From an uncultured Verrucomicrobiota bacterium (GTDB taxonomy: Bacteria; Verrucomicrobiota; Kiritimatiellia; CAIQIC01; Lenti-01), in assembly GCA_938003985.1 (NCBI GenBank), contig CALKWZ010000068.1, positions 13,534-77,533 on the forward strand: a stretch of 64,000 nt of DNA, in the 5' to 3' direction. Below are positions 6,628-15,658 of the stretch, piece after piece. Below the pieces are notes generated by a model, which saw only the letters and a list, made by a program, of their open reading frames with translations, was not told the DNA's origin and ran no database searches. The position numbers were made by a program, and so were the translations under genes. Every line of letters starts with the position of its first letter. Positions within the stretch are counted from its first letter, which is position 1.

Positions 6628-9570
6628 ATGAAGAATTGGCTGGTCGGAATGTTGATCGGAACGCTGGCGCTGGCCGGCACGGCGCTGGGGCAAACGCGCG
6701 ACGTCACCTTCTCGGTGGACATGGGCGTTCGAATCACTGCGGGAACATTCGATCCGGACACAATGGGCGTGGACGTGCGCGGCGACTTCAACACCTGGGG
6801 CCAGACGGCCTTGGCCCGCGAAGGCACAACGAGCATTTATTCCGCCACGATTTCCGTGGCGGGCGCGGAAGCCACTTCCATTGGATACAAATTTTATTAC
6901 AACAACGGGGCCGACGTTTGGGAAAACGATCCCAACCGGAGTTTTAACTTGGGTCCGGCCGGCACGCCGCAGGTGTTGGACACGGTCTATTTCAACAACC
7001 AAGGCCCCGTGGGGCCGGAAGTCACTGCCGACGTGACCTTCTCGGTCGATATGGCGATCCGCATCGGTTCGGGCGCGTTCGATCCCGCCACCATGGGCGT
7101 GGACATGCGCGGCGACATCAACGGTTGGGGCCAGACGGCCTTGGCCCGCGAAGGCGAAACCAGCATCTATTCCGCCACGATTTCCGTCACGACCAACGAA
7201 GGCGCGACGATGGGATATAAATTCTACTATTTTTCCGACGTCGACAATTGGGAAGCCGATCCCAACCGCACGTTCGTCATGAGCGCAGATCCGCAGGTGC
7301 TGGACACGGTGTATTTCAACAGGGAAGAACCGGTCCTGATCGGCTTGACGCTGGACGGCACCTGGAATCCGGATGCCACGGGCAATTATCCCTTCACGCT
7401 GACCCGCACGGGCGAAGTCGGCAACGAGATCGTGCTGTCGAGCAGCAATCCGGATGCCGTGACGGTGCCCGCCGGCGCGACGTTCGTTTCCAACTCGGTG
7501 GCGTTCGATGTCACGGTGGTCAGCTTGACCAACGGCCCGGCGACGATCGTCGCCAGCAACGAAGCGACGGGCGTGTGGACGGATTATACGATTACGCCGG
7601 TGGCGCCGCAGTTGTCTCTGGCCGGTCCTTGGGAGTTGTTTGCGTTGGCACCGGCGGAATACGCCGTCAACCGCGTGGGGGCCGTGGGCGATCTCGTGGC
7701 GCTGAGCAGCAGCGATACCGGCGTGCTGACGGTGCCGGCGACCGTTTCGTTTGCCCCGGGCCTCACCAACGTGCCTTTCAGCGCCACGGCCGTCGCCTTC
7801 GGCTCCGCCACGATCACGGCCAGCAACGCGTCCAGCGGCGCGTGGGCGACGTTCGACGTGACGGTCGCCGAACCGGCCATTTCCATCGAAGGTCCGTCCA
7901 CGGCCTGGGCCGGCGGGGCGCGCTTCTACGTCCTGCGCCGCAATTCCGCGCTGGCCGTCGGGGCCGTCGTCAATTTGTCCAGTTCCGACGAGGGCGTCCT
8001 GACCGTGCCGGCCACCGCGGAGTTTCCCGAAGGGGCGACCGTCGCCATTTTCCAGGCCATCGGCGCGGCGGCCGGCGACGCGACGATCACGGCGGACAAC
8101 GACGACGTCGAGCCCGCGACGTTCGACGTCGTGGTGACCAACATGCCGGGCGTGCTCGCGGCCGACCATTCCGGCAACTACGAGCCGGCCACCTTCGTCG
8201 ACGGCGCCAACCTCGGCTTCGGCTTCGGCGCCTGGGACTTCTGGAACGTGCCGGCTTCCCTGGGCGATTCGACGGCCGGCGGCGGCGGCGACCTCAACGA
8301 CACCAACGGCGTGGCGTTCCGCTTCATGAGCGAAGGCAACAGCGAGGGGAGCTATTGCAACGCGCGGCGCGACCTGGCCGAAGCTCTCAAGCCCGGCGAC
8401 GTGCTGAGCTTCACCTTCACCTACAACTGGGTCGGCGGCGGCCGCGGCGTGGACGTCTTTTCCGCCGGCGGGCAGTTCGCCAACCTGATCAACGTGGGCG
8501 AAGGGAATGCCTTCAGCGTGAACGGCACGGTCATCTCGCGGGATTACACCCCCGGCGCGGTGGTCTACGTGGAAATCGCCCAGAAGGCGGACGGCATTGA
8601 GGTCTACCTGACGCGCGCGTCCGGCGGCGGCGTCAACCTGGCCTACGTCACCAACGTCGTCCACGGCGAAGGCGTCGCGGGCGTCTCGATGTATTGCGGC
8701 GGCTACAACGACCTTCCCAACAACGTGAACTACGCGATCTTCATGAACGCCCTGCGGGTCGTCGGCGTGGCCCCCACGCGCCTGACGTTCACCGGCGGCA
8801 CGTGGGATCCGGATGCGGTCGGCGACTACGAGTTCGAACTGACCCGTTCGGGCGAGGTCACGGATCTCGTCGTCCTGTCCAGCGACAACGAAGCCGCCGT
8901 GACCGTGCCTCCCAGCGTCATGTTCGGCGAAAGCGCGCCCACGACGACCTTCGACGCCACGGTGGTGAGCCTGACGAACGGCGCCGCCAAGATCGTCGCC
9001 AGCAACGCGGCGACGGGCGCTTGGGCGGAATACAACGTGTATCCCGTGGCTCCGGATCTGGGCCTCGACGGACCGTGGCAGGTCTACGGCCTGGGCGCGG
9101 TGCAATACACCCTGACGCGGACCGGCGCCGTGGGCGACGAAATCGCGCTGGGCAGCTCCGACGAAGGCGTGGCGACCGTCCCGGCCACGGCGACCTTCGG
9201 CGAAGGCGAAACCGCCATCACCTTCATCGCCACGGGCGTGGGCTACGGCGCGACGACGCTGTACGCCACCGACGCCGTTTCCGGCGCCACGGCCGACTAC
9301 GGCGTGACCTTCGCGGTGAATCCCGACCAACCGATCGGCGAGATCACCTTCAACCCGGCCACGGGCGACCTCTCGTTCGCGATTCCCGCCGGCTTTGGCG
9401 TGGGTTCCGTCTACGGCGCGGACTGCCAACTCGTCGGCGGCGACTGGGACTGGCAGTTGCTGACGGCTGATCCGCCGAATCCCGACTACACGGTTGCCGC
9501 CGGCGTCGTGACGATTCTCGGCGACGCCGCCCAGCGCCGCATCATCCGCATCGGCTGGCTGCCGGATTAG
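6628..9570 (+). CDS. Secreted 980-aa protein with tandem carbohydrate-binding-like and Ig-like modules
   Basis: A signal peptide (1-21) is followed by two near-identical modules (about 22-130 and 135-232) with DVTFSVDM, FDP-TMGVD-RGD-N-WGQTALAREG and GYKFYY; this pattern resembles the starch-binding/CBM20-48 fold that recognises alpha-glucans. Five or more Ig-like repeats follow (about 235-510 and 700-880, each with LSSS/TVPA motifs), interrupted by a lectin-like beta-sandwich (about 515-700), then a short C-terminal domain. No catalytic domain is recognisable. It immediately precedes glgB but a strong terminator separates them. It is likely an adhesin or polysaccharide-binding surface protein; that role is inferred. 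Confidence 0.7.
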   Translation: MKNWLVGMLIGTLALAGTALGQTRDVTFSVDMGVRITAGTFDPDTMGVDVRGDFNTWGQTALAREGTTSIYSATISVAGAEATSIGYKFYYNNGADVWENDPNRSFNLGPAGTPQVLDTVYFNNQGPVGPEVTADVTFSVDMAIRIGSGAFDPATMGVDMRGDINGWGQTALAREGETSIYSATISVTTNEGATMGYKFYYFSDVDNWEADPNRTFVMSADPQVLDTVYFNREEPVLIGLTLDGTWNPDATGNYPFTLTRTGEVGNEIVLSSSNPDAVTVPAGATFVSNSVAFDVTVVSLTNGPATIVASNEATGVWTDYTITPVAPQLSLAGPWELFALAPAEYAVNRVGAVGDLVALSSSDTGVLTVPATVSFAPGLTNVPFSATAVAFGSATITASNASSGAWATFDVTVAEPAISIEGPSTAWAGGARFYVLRRNSALAVGAVVNLSSSDEGVLTVPATAEFPEGATVAIFQAIGAAAGDATITADNDDVEPATFDVVVTNMPGVLAADHSGNYEPATFVDGANLGFGFGAWDFWNVPASLGDSTAGGGGDLNDTNGVAFRFMSEGNSEGSYCNARRDLAEALKPGDVLSFTFTYNWVGGGRGVDVFSAGGQFANLINVGEGNAFSVNGTVISRDYTPGAVVYVEIAQKADGIEVYLTRASGGGVNLAYVTNVVHGEGVAGVSMYCGGYNDLPNNVNYAIFMNALRVVGVAPTRLTFTGGTWDPDAVGDYEFELTRSGEVTDLVVLSSDNEAAVTVPPSVMFGESAPTTTFDATVVSLTNGAAKIVASNAATGAWAEYNVYPVAPDLGLDGPWQVYGLGAVQYTLTRTGAVGDEIALGSSDEGVATVPATATFGEGETAITFIATGVGYGATTLYATDAVSGATADYGVTFAVNPDQPIGEITFNPATGDLSFAIPAGFGVGSVYGADCQLVGGDWDWQLLTADPPNPDYTVAAGVVTILGDAAQRRIIRIGWLPD
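6703..7190 (+). repeat. Tandem duplication encoding the two CBM-like modules
   Basis: The segment around 6703-6870 is repeated at 7033-7190 with long identical stretches (for example the bases for WGQTALAREG at about 6797 and 7127), indicating a recent in-frame duplication. Confidence 0.75.
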
Positions 9571-9591
9571 CCGCGCGCGTTTCTGCGCGTG

Positions 9592-9621
9592 CCCCCGCCG
9601 GCCTTTCCGGCGGGGGTTTTT
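9592..9621 (+). terminator. Rho-independent terminator after the CBM/Ig-like gene
   Basis: A perfect 10-bp stem (9592-9601 with 9607-9616), a 5-base loop and five T residues (9617-9621), 22 bp after the stop codon. Confidence 0.9.
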
Positions 9622-9706
9622 CATGCCCGCGGGCCGGGGTTTTCCATCTTTACGGCGGGGGCCGCGACGTGGGATGATGCCCGCCAACCCGAGGAGATTG
9701 CGCACG

Positions 9707-11926
9707 ATGAAGCCTATCCTGTCCGAGCCCGAAATCAACGCCCTCATCTACGGCATGCACGGCGCTCCGTTTTCGCTGTTGGGCATGCACGAAACGGGGG
9801 CCAAGAAGCCGGGCGTCGTCGTGCGCGTTTTCCGGCCCTACGCGACGAAGGCGGAAGTGGTCCGCACCTCCGACGGCCAGGTCTTCGAGATGCCGCGGAT
9901 CCACGCGGATGGCCTCTACGAGCTCTTTTTCCCGAACGCCAAGCCCTTCGCGTATTCCCTGCGGCTGACCTGGTTCGACAAGTCGACGGCGGACCTGGAA
10001 GATCCGTACCGCTTCCCGCTGCAGCTGACGGACCTGGACATGTACCTGCTGGGCGAGGGGACGAACTACCGCGCCTACAACAAGATGGGCGCGCATCCGC
10101 TGACCGTCGACGGCGTGGCCGGCGTGCATTTCGCGGTCTGGGCGCCCAACGCCGTCCGCGTGAGCGTCGTGGGCTGGTTCAACAACTGGGACGGGCGCAT
10201 CCATCCGATGCAGCAGCGGGGCAGCTCGGGCCTGTGGGAACTCTTTTTGCCGCACCTGAAGCCCGGCGACCTCTACAAGTTCGAGGTCAAGGGCCACAAC
10301 GCGTTCCTGGCGCAGAAGGCGGATCCGTACGCGTTCGCCTCGGAACTGCGCCCGCGCTCGGCCTCGATGGTTTGGGACGTCGACAAATACGCCTGGCGGG
10401 ATGCGGACTGGATGGCGGCGCGCGCCAAGAAGCATTGGCTGGAGGAGCCGATCAGCGTGTACGAAGTGCACCTGAGTTCCTGGCGGCGCAATCCGGACGA
10501 CCACAACCGCATGCTGTCCTACGCGGAGCTGGCGGAAACGCTGATCCCGTACGTGAAGAAAATGGGCTACACCCACGTCGAGATGCTGCCGATCAGCGAG
10601 CATCCCTTCGACGGCTCCTGGGGCTACCAGACGATCGGCTACTACTCGCCGACGTCGCGTTTCGGCACGCCGGACGACTTCAAGGCGTTCGTGGACAAGT
10701 GCCACCAGGAAGGCATCGGCGTGGTCATCGACTGGGTGCCGGCGCATTTCCCGAAGGACGGCCACGGGCTGGCCTATTTCGACGGCACGCACCTCTACGA
10801 GCACGACGACCCGCGCCTGGGCGAACACAAGGACTGGGGCACCTACATCTTCAACTACGGCCGCAACGAAGTGCGGGCGTTCCTGCTGTCCAACGCGATC
10901 TTCCTCGCGGACGTCTACCACGTCGACGGCCTGCGCGTGGACGCCGTGGCCTCCATGCTCTACCTCGACTACTCGCGCAACGAAGGGGAGTGGATCCCCA
11001 ACAAGTTCGGCGGGCGCGAGAATCTCGACGCGGTGGATTTCCTCAAGAAGTTCAACGAGCTGGTGCACCAGGAATATCCGGGCTTCCTGACCTTCGCGGA
11101 GGAATCCACGGCGTGGCCGATGGTGTCGCGGCCGGTCTATCTCGGCGGGCTCGGGTTCGACCTGAAGTGGAACATGGGCTGGATGCACGACACGCTCGAC
11201 TACATGCAGAAGGACCCCCTCTTCCGCAAGTACCACCACCACGAGATGACCTTCTCGATGATCTACGCGTTCAACGAGAACTTCATCCTGCCGTTCTCCC
11301 ACGACGAGGTCGTGCACGGCAAGGGCTCCATGCTGGCCAAGATGCCGGGCGACATGTGGCAGCAGTTCGCCAACCAGCGCCTGCTCTATGCCTTCATGTA
11401 TGCGCATCCGGGCAAGAAGCTGACGTTCATGGGCATGGAAATCGGCCAGTGGCGCGAATGGCAGCACAACGAAAGCCTCGACTGGCACCTGCTGCAGTAC
11501 GATTCGCACGCGGGCCTGCAGCGCCTGGCGCGCGACCTCAACGAGATGCTCCGGGGCTTCCCCTGCCTGCACCAGATCGATTTCTCGTGGGAAGGCTTCG
11601 AGTGGATCGATCTCCACGATTGGGAGAACAGCATGCTGTTCACCCTGCGCAAGGGCAAGCATCCGGACGACCTGATGGTGTGCGGCTTCAACTTCACCCC
11701 CGTGCCGCGCGCGGAATACCGCATGGGCGTGCCGCGCGCCGGCACCTACGAGGAAGTGCTCAACACCGACGCGACGATCTACGGCGGCAGCGGCGTGGGC
11801 AACCCGCGCTTCGTGAAGGCGGAACGGCGCGAGTGGCAGGGGCGCGAGTACTCCATCCCCGTCGTCGTCCCGCCGCTGGGCGCGGTCTATTTCCGCTACC
11901 GGCCCGACATGGAAGGGCACGTCTAG
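9707..11926 (+). CDS. glgB: 1,4-alpha-glucan branching enzyme (GlgB)
   Basis: The 739-aa enzyme makes alpha-1,6 branches in glycogen. It has a CBM48 domain (about 125-230, VWAPNAVRVSVVGWFNNW) and a GH13 barrel with HVEMLPISEHPFDGSWGYQ, the nucleophile in VDGLRVDAVASM (about residue 410), the acid/base in FAEEST (about 463) and FSHDEVVHGK (about 531), then an all-beta C-terminal domain. The ATG at 9707 is preceded by GAGGAG. This is the full-length architecture. The only other glycogen-related gene in the window is the GH13 gene at 50.5-52.0 kb, so storage synthesis is encoded elsewhere. Confidence 0.97.
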   Translation: MKPILSEPEINALIYGMHGAPFSLLGMHETGAKKPGVVVRVFRPYATKAEVVRTSDGQVFEMPRIHADGLYELFFPNAKPFAYSLRLTWFDKSTADLEDPYRFPLQLTDLDMYLLGEGTNYRAYNKMGAHPLTVDGVAGVHFAVWAPNAVRVSVVGWFNNWDGRIHPMQQRGSSGLWELFLPHLKPGDLYKFEVKGHNAFLAQKADPYAFASELRPRSASMVWDVDKYAWRDADWMAARAKKHWLEEPISVYEVHLSSWRRNPDDHNRMLSYAELAETLIPYVKKMGYTHVEMLPISEHPFDGSWGYQTIGYYSPTSRFGTPDDFKAFVDKCHQEGIGVVIDWVPAHFPKDGHGLAYFDGTHLYEHDDPRLGEHKDWGTYIFNYGRNEVRAFLLSNAIFLADVYHVDGLRVDAVASMLYLDYSRNEGEWIPNKFGGRENLDAVDFLKKFNELVHQEYPGFLTFAEESTAWPMVSRPVYLGGLGFDLKWNMGWMHDTLDYMQKDPLFRKYHHHEMTFSMIYAFNENFILPFSHDEVVHGKGSMLAKMPGDMWQQFANQRLLYAFMYAHPGKKLTFMGMEIGQWREWQHNESLDWHLLQYDSHAGLQRLARDLNEMLRGFPCLHQIDFSWEGFEWIDLHDWENSMLFTLRKGKHPDDLMVCGFNFTPVPRAEYRMGVPRAGTYEEVLNTDATIYGGSGVGNPRFVKAERREWQGREYSIPVVVPPLGAVYFRYRPDMEGHV

Positions 11927-11974
11927 GCGCCGCTCCGGCGCCGGGCTCCCGCGTTTCGCAAAGGCAAACGGTTT

Positions 11975-13336
11975 ATGAAAGCTCTCGTCCGCAACGTGAA
12001 ATGGCTCCTCGTGGCCGGCGTGCTGGCCGCCAACCTGGCGGTCGGCGCCCGCCTCTACACCCAGGAGGCCGCCGCCGCCGAGGAAACGGCGGCCGAGGAT
12101 TCGCCCTACGAGATGTACACCCTGTTCTCGAAGGTGGTCGAACAGGTCCGCGCCAACTACGTCGATGCGGACAAGAGCACCTACAAGAAACTGATCCACG
12201 GCGCGCTCGGCGGGATGCTGCAGGCGCTGGACCCCCACAGCCAGTTCATGGACGAGGAAGCCTTCCAGAGCATGAAGGAAGACACCGCCGGGAAATTCGG
12301 CGGCCTCGGCATCACCATCGGCATCAAGGATTCCGTGCTGACCGTCATCGCGCCCATGGAAGGCACGCCCGCGTTCCGGGCCGGCCTGCTTTCCGGCGAC
12401 AAGATCGTCGAGATCAACGGCGACGGCACCGACGGCCTCGCGCTGGAAGACGCGGTCAAGAAGCTGCGCGGCGACCCCGGCACGCCCGTCAAGGTCAAGA
12501 TCTTCCGGCCCAAGACGCAGTTGTTCAAGGAATTCGAGCTGGTGCGCGCCGTCATCAATGTGCCCAGCATCAAGGACACCCGCGTGCTGGACGGCGAAAT
12601 CGGCTACGTGCGCATGCTGCAGTTCGGCGAGGACACCGCCCGCGACCTGCAGGTCGCCCTCGACCAGTTGGAGAAGCAACAAGTGAAGGCGCTGGTGCTG
12701 GATCTGCGCAGCAACCCCGGCGGCCTGCTGACCGCCGCCGTCGAAGTGGCCCAGAAGTTCCTGCGCCGCGGCGATCTGGTCGTCTTCACCCGCGGCCGGG
12801 ACAACCGCATGGAACGCGCCTACCGCGCCCGCGCCCGCGACACGTTCCCCGCCGTGCCCATGGCCGTGCTCATCAACGGCTTCAGCGCCAGCGCCTCCGA
12901 AATCGTCGCCGGCGCGCTCCAGGACAACCGCCGCGCCGTGCTCGTCGGCGAAAAGAGCTTCGGCAAGGGCTCCGTCCAGAGCGTCCTGCCGCAGGACGGC
13001 GGCACCGCCATCCGCCTGACCACCGCCAAGTACTACACGCCCAGCGAGCGCGTCATCCACGACGTCGGCATCGAACCCGACGTGGTCGTGCCCATGTCCA
13101 TCGAAAACTGGCGCAACATCCTGCTGGCGCGCAACCGCGCCGAGGAAACCAACGGCGTGCCTTCCGCCGCCTCCCTGGACGAAGGGTGGAGCGCCGGCGG
13201 GGCAGAAGAAGACCTGCCGGACGCGGCCGCCAAGCCGGTGGCCGAGGAAGAAGTGGATCTCGACCAGGTCGCCGATCCGCAGCTCGACCGCGCCTGCGAC
13301 ATGCTGCGCGGCATCCTCGTCTTCCAGAAGCGCTGA
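11975..13336 (+). CDS. Carboxyl-terminal processing protease (CtpA-like, S41)
   Basis: A 453-aa periplasmic serine protease that trims or degrades exported proteins from the C-terminus. A signal anchor (1-30) is followed by a PDZ domain (about 105-185, GGLGITIGIKDS and GLLSGDKIVEING) and the S41 catalytic domain with LDLRSNPGG, the serine in GFSASASEIVAGAL (about 303) and the lysine of the Ser-Lys dyad in KSFGKGSVQ (about 327). The last about 70 residues are acidic and poorly conserved. tsaD follows after 17 bp, so both are likely cotranscribed. Confidence 0.93.
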   Translation: MKALVRNVKWLLVAGVLAANLAVGARLYTQEAAAAEETAAEDSPYEMYTLFSKVVEQVRANYVDADKSTYKKLIHGALGGMLQALDPHSQFMDEEAFQSMKEDTAGKFGGLGITIGIKDSVLTVIAPMEGTPAFRAGLLSGDKIVEINGDGTDGLALEDAVKKLRGDPGTPVKVKIFRPKTQLFKEFELVRAVINVPSIKDTRVLDGEIGYVRMLQFGEDTARDLQVALDQLEKQQVKALVLDLRSNPGGLLTAAVEVAQKFLRRGDLVVFTRGRDNRMERAYRARARDTFPAVPMAVLINGFSASASEIVAGALQDNRRAVLVGEKSFGKGSVQSVLPQDGGTAIRLTTAKYYTPSERVIHDVGIEPDVVVPMSIENWRNILLARNRAEETNGVPSAASLDEGWSAGGAEEDLPDAAAKPVAEEEVDLDQVADPQLDRACDMLRGILVFQKR

Positions 13337-13353
13337 CCGCCCCGGAGCCGTCC

Positions 13354-14406
13354 ATGCTGGTGCTCGGCATCGAATCCTCCTGCGACGAAACCGCCGCCGC
13401 CGTCGTGCGCGACGGCCGCGAGGTGCGGTCGTCGGTCGTGAACAGCCAGATCGCCAGCCACCGGCCCTACGGCGGCGTGGTGCCCGAGCTCGCCTCGCGC
13501 GAACACGTCGGCAGCTTTCCCGTCGTCGCGGCCGAGGCCGTCGCGCGCGCGGGCGTCGCGTGGGCCGATCTCGACGCCGTCGCGGTGACCCACGGGCCGG
13601 GGCTCGTCAGCTCGCTGCTGATCGGCCTGTCGGGCGCGCGGGCGCTGGGGCAGGCGCTGGGCAAGCCCGTCTGGGGCGTGAACCATCTCGAAGCGCATCT
13701 GGCCGGCACGTTCCTGGATCCGGCGGCGCCGCCGCCGGCCGAAGCGTGCCCGCTGCTCGTGCTGATGGTGTCGGGCGGGCATTCCTGTCTCGTGGAAATG
13801 CTCGAAGTGGGCCGCTACCGGATGCTGGGGACGACGCTGGACGACGCCGCCGGCGAATGCCTCGACAAGGGCGCCAATCTCCTGGGCCTGGGCTATCCCG
13901 GCGGCCCGGTCATCGAACGCGCGGCGCAGGGCGGCGATCCCGCCTACGTCCATTTTCCCCGCGGCATGGAACACGCCAGGAATCGCACCACCGACAACGG
14001 GCTGGACATCGAGACGTGCTTCAGTTTCAGCGGCCTCAAGACCGCGCTGCTGTACCACCTGAAGAACCATCCCGAGGATCGCGAGCGGCATCTGGCCGAT
14101 CTGGCGGCGTCCTACCAGGAAGCCGTGATGGATTCGCTGGCGCAGCGCGCCGAACGCGCCCTGAAAGCCACGGGCGCGCGCACGCTGGCCTGCGTGGGCG
14201 GCGTGGCCAAAAACGCCCTGTTGCGCGGCCGGTTGGAAGATTTGGCGCGCCGCCGCCAGGCCCGGCTGCTGCTGACGCCCTTGGCCTATTGCACGGACAA
14301 CGCCGCCATGGTGGCTGCCGCGGCGGGTTTGCGCGCCCTGGCCGGCATCGGCAATCCGCCGGCCGTCGAGGCCGACCCCAGTCTGCCGCTGGTCGAAGAG
14401 GCGTAG
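13354..14406 (+). CDS. tsaD: tRNA N6-adenosine threonylcarbamoyltransferase (TsaD)
   Basis: TsaD transfers the threonylcarbamoyl group to A37 of ANN-decoding tRNAs. The 350-aa protein begins LVLGIESSCDETAAAVV, has the metal-binding HLEAH near residue 112, LLVLMVSGGHSCLV, DDAAGECLDKGANLLGLGYPGG and FSFSGLKTALLY, all ASKHA-fold signatures of the family. Length is typical. The frame is open far upstream through ctpA but the ATG at 13354 gives the family N-terminus. TcdA, which further modifies the same nucleoside, is encoded at 62.0-62.8 kb. Confidence 0.96.
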   Translation: MLVLGIESSCDETAAAVVRDGREVRSSVVNSQIASHRPYGGVVPELASREHVGSFPVVAAEAVARAGVAWADLDAVAVTHGPGLVSSLLIGLSGARALGQALGKPVWGVNHLEAHLAGTFLDPAAPPPAEACPLLVLMVSGGHSCLVEMLEVGRYRMLGTTLDDAAGECLDKGANLLGLGYPGGPVIERAAQGGDPAYVHFPRGMEHARNRTTDNGLDIETCFSFSGLKTALLYHLKNHPEDRERHLADLAASYQEAVMDSLAQRAERALKATGARTLACVGGVAKNALLRGRLEDLARRRQARLLLTPLAYCTDNAAMVAAAAGLRALAGIGNPPAVEADPSLPLVEEA

Positions 14407-14418
14407 GCCGGCCCGGGC

Positions 14419-15186
14419 CTACGGCGCAACGGGCGGATTCCACTCGGCGGGGGTTCCGTCGATTTCCCACTTCACGAGCGTGGCCCGCACGGGCCCGAAG
14501 CGGCTCTCCACGTCGGCGAACACAACGGCGGGCTTGGCCGTGGCGACCCACACGGATTTCGGCCGGTTGCGCGAAAACAGGGTGGGGGAACGGGATTCGG
14601 CCGCCACCGGGATCGCTTCCTGGCGTCCGAAAACCGTGCGGATCGTTTTCGGTTCGCCGATCTCGATGTCCAGATCGTGGACGGCGCCGTCCATGACGAG
14701 CTGGTAGCGGCCGCCCGCGGAGAGCGGGCTGCCGGCCAGCACGTCGCGCAGGTCGAAGAAAAACGTCACGAGATCGCGCGAGCCTTTCGGCACGAGCGAC
14801 CAGTGGACGGTGCCCGCGACGGCGTTGCTCCAGCAGGCCATGCGCTGGTCGGGCCACAAAACCAGCACATCGTCCTGCTTGAATTCGCGTTCCGCCACGT
14901 GCTTGCGGACCGTATGCCGCGGGCCGCGGTCGGAAGGCTCGACGACGCACTCGACGAAGGTGGACACCGGATAGAGCCGCGCGATCCACGGCCGGTTCCA
15001 GATGCGCAGGGAACGGACCAGATGGCCGGCGTCGTTCGTGCCGCAGCGGATTTCCATCGTGCCGACGGACATGCCGAGCCAGCTCACGTCGTATTCCAGG
15101 ACTTCGGCGGCCGCGGCGTCCGCCGGCGCGCGGCCGGCGAGGCCCAGCAGGGCGGCGACGATCCAGGCGCGGCGGATGAAGTTCAT
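14419..15186 (-). CDS. Exported DUF3108-like protein
   Basis: A 255-aa protein with a signal peptide (about 1-24, ending ADAAAAEV). The mature part starts with EVLEYDVSWLGMSVGTMEI and continues with VSTFVECVVEPSDRGPRHTVRKH, the layout of DUF3108 periplasmic proteins, whose function is unknown but linked to the envelope. Start at 15186 places the signal peptide at the N-terminus. It converges on tsaD with a 12-bp gap and is divergent from yidD. The family assignment is from overall pattern only. Confidence 0.65.
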   Translation of the reverse strand: MNFIRRAWIVAALLGLAGRAPADAAAAEVLEYDVSWLGMSVGTMEIRCGTNDAGHLVRSLRIWNRPWIARLYPVSTFVECVVEPSDRGPRHTVRKHVAEREFKQDDVLVLWPDQRMACWSNAVAGTVHWSLVPKGSRDLVTFFFDLRDVLAGSPLSAGGRYQLVMDGAVHDLDIEIGEPKTIRTVFGRQEAIPVAAESRSPTLFSRNRPKSVWVATAKPAVVFADVESRFGPVRATLVKWEIDGTPAEWNPPVAP

Positions 15187-15256
15187 GGGGCCGGGATCAT
15201 CGCGCAGATAGCGGCGGCTTGCAAGCCGCCCGGCGGACGTGCGAACCTGTCGGGCC

Positions 15257-15658
15257 ATGCAGGCAAGCAGCAGACGGTGGCGCGGGATCCTCGGCTTGGC
15301 GGCGGCGCTGGGCGCCGCCGGACCGGCCGCGGCCGAAGAGCCGTGGACCGCGCCGGCCGCGCCCGCGGCGGAACCGTCCGCGGGCTACGGCCAACTCTGC
15401 GGCCACCTGTGGCTGAAGGCCTACCAAAACGGCTTCAGCCGCATGATGTCGTCCAAATGCCCGATGTGGCCGTCGTGTTCGGCCTACAGCTTGGATGCCG
15501 TCGGCAAATACGGCTTCCTGCGCGGCGCGCTGCTGACGGCCGACCGGCTGTACCACGAGGGCAGCATCCAGCGAACCGCTTCCCGGATCCAGGTCGGCGA
15601 CCAGCTGCGGTATTGGGATCCGGTGGAAGACAACGTCGTTTGGAGGAAACGTCCATGA
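15257..15658 (+). CDS. YidD-family membrane insertion factor with signal peptide
   Basis: YidD helps YidC insert inner-membrane proteins. The 133-aa product carries the family core YQNGFSRMMSSKCPMWPSCS followed by AYSLDAVGKYGFLRGALLTADRL, with the usual cysteines. Unlike the common about 80-aa form it has a signal-peptide-like N-terminus (about residues 1-27) and a Pro/Ala linker. An alternative GTG start exists at 15239. Its last codons overlap the next gene as ATGA, which suggests the two products act together. Exact localisation is uncertain because of the signal peptide. Confidence 0.8.
   Translation: MQASSRRWRGILGLAAALGAAGPAAAEEPWTAPAAPAAEPSAGYGQLCGHLWLKAYQNGFSRMMSSKCPMWPSCSAYSLDAVGKYGFLRGALLTADRLYHEGSIQRTASRIQVGDQLRYWDPVEDNVVWRKRP

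Noticed and set aside
6577..9747. Very long minus-strand open frame (over 1000 codons) opposite the CBM/Ig-like gene
   Set aside because: It is rich in Arg/His/Gly with no fold-like pattern, typical of the antisense frame of GC-rich genes; the plus-strand protein has a signal peptide and clear modules.
9650..13060. Minus-strand open frame of over 1100 codons opposite glgB and ctpA
   Set aside because: Both plus-strand genes carry complete catalytic motifs; the antisense translation has none.
9589..14406. A single plus-strand frame suggesting a 1600-aa fusion ending in TsaD
   Set aside because: Only the part from 13354 has family signal; upstream it is the out-of-frame reading of glgB and ctpA, which are intact in another frame.
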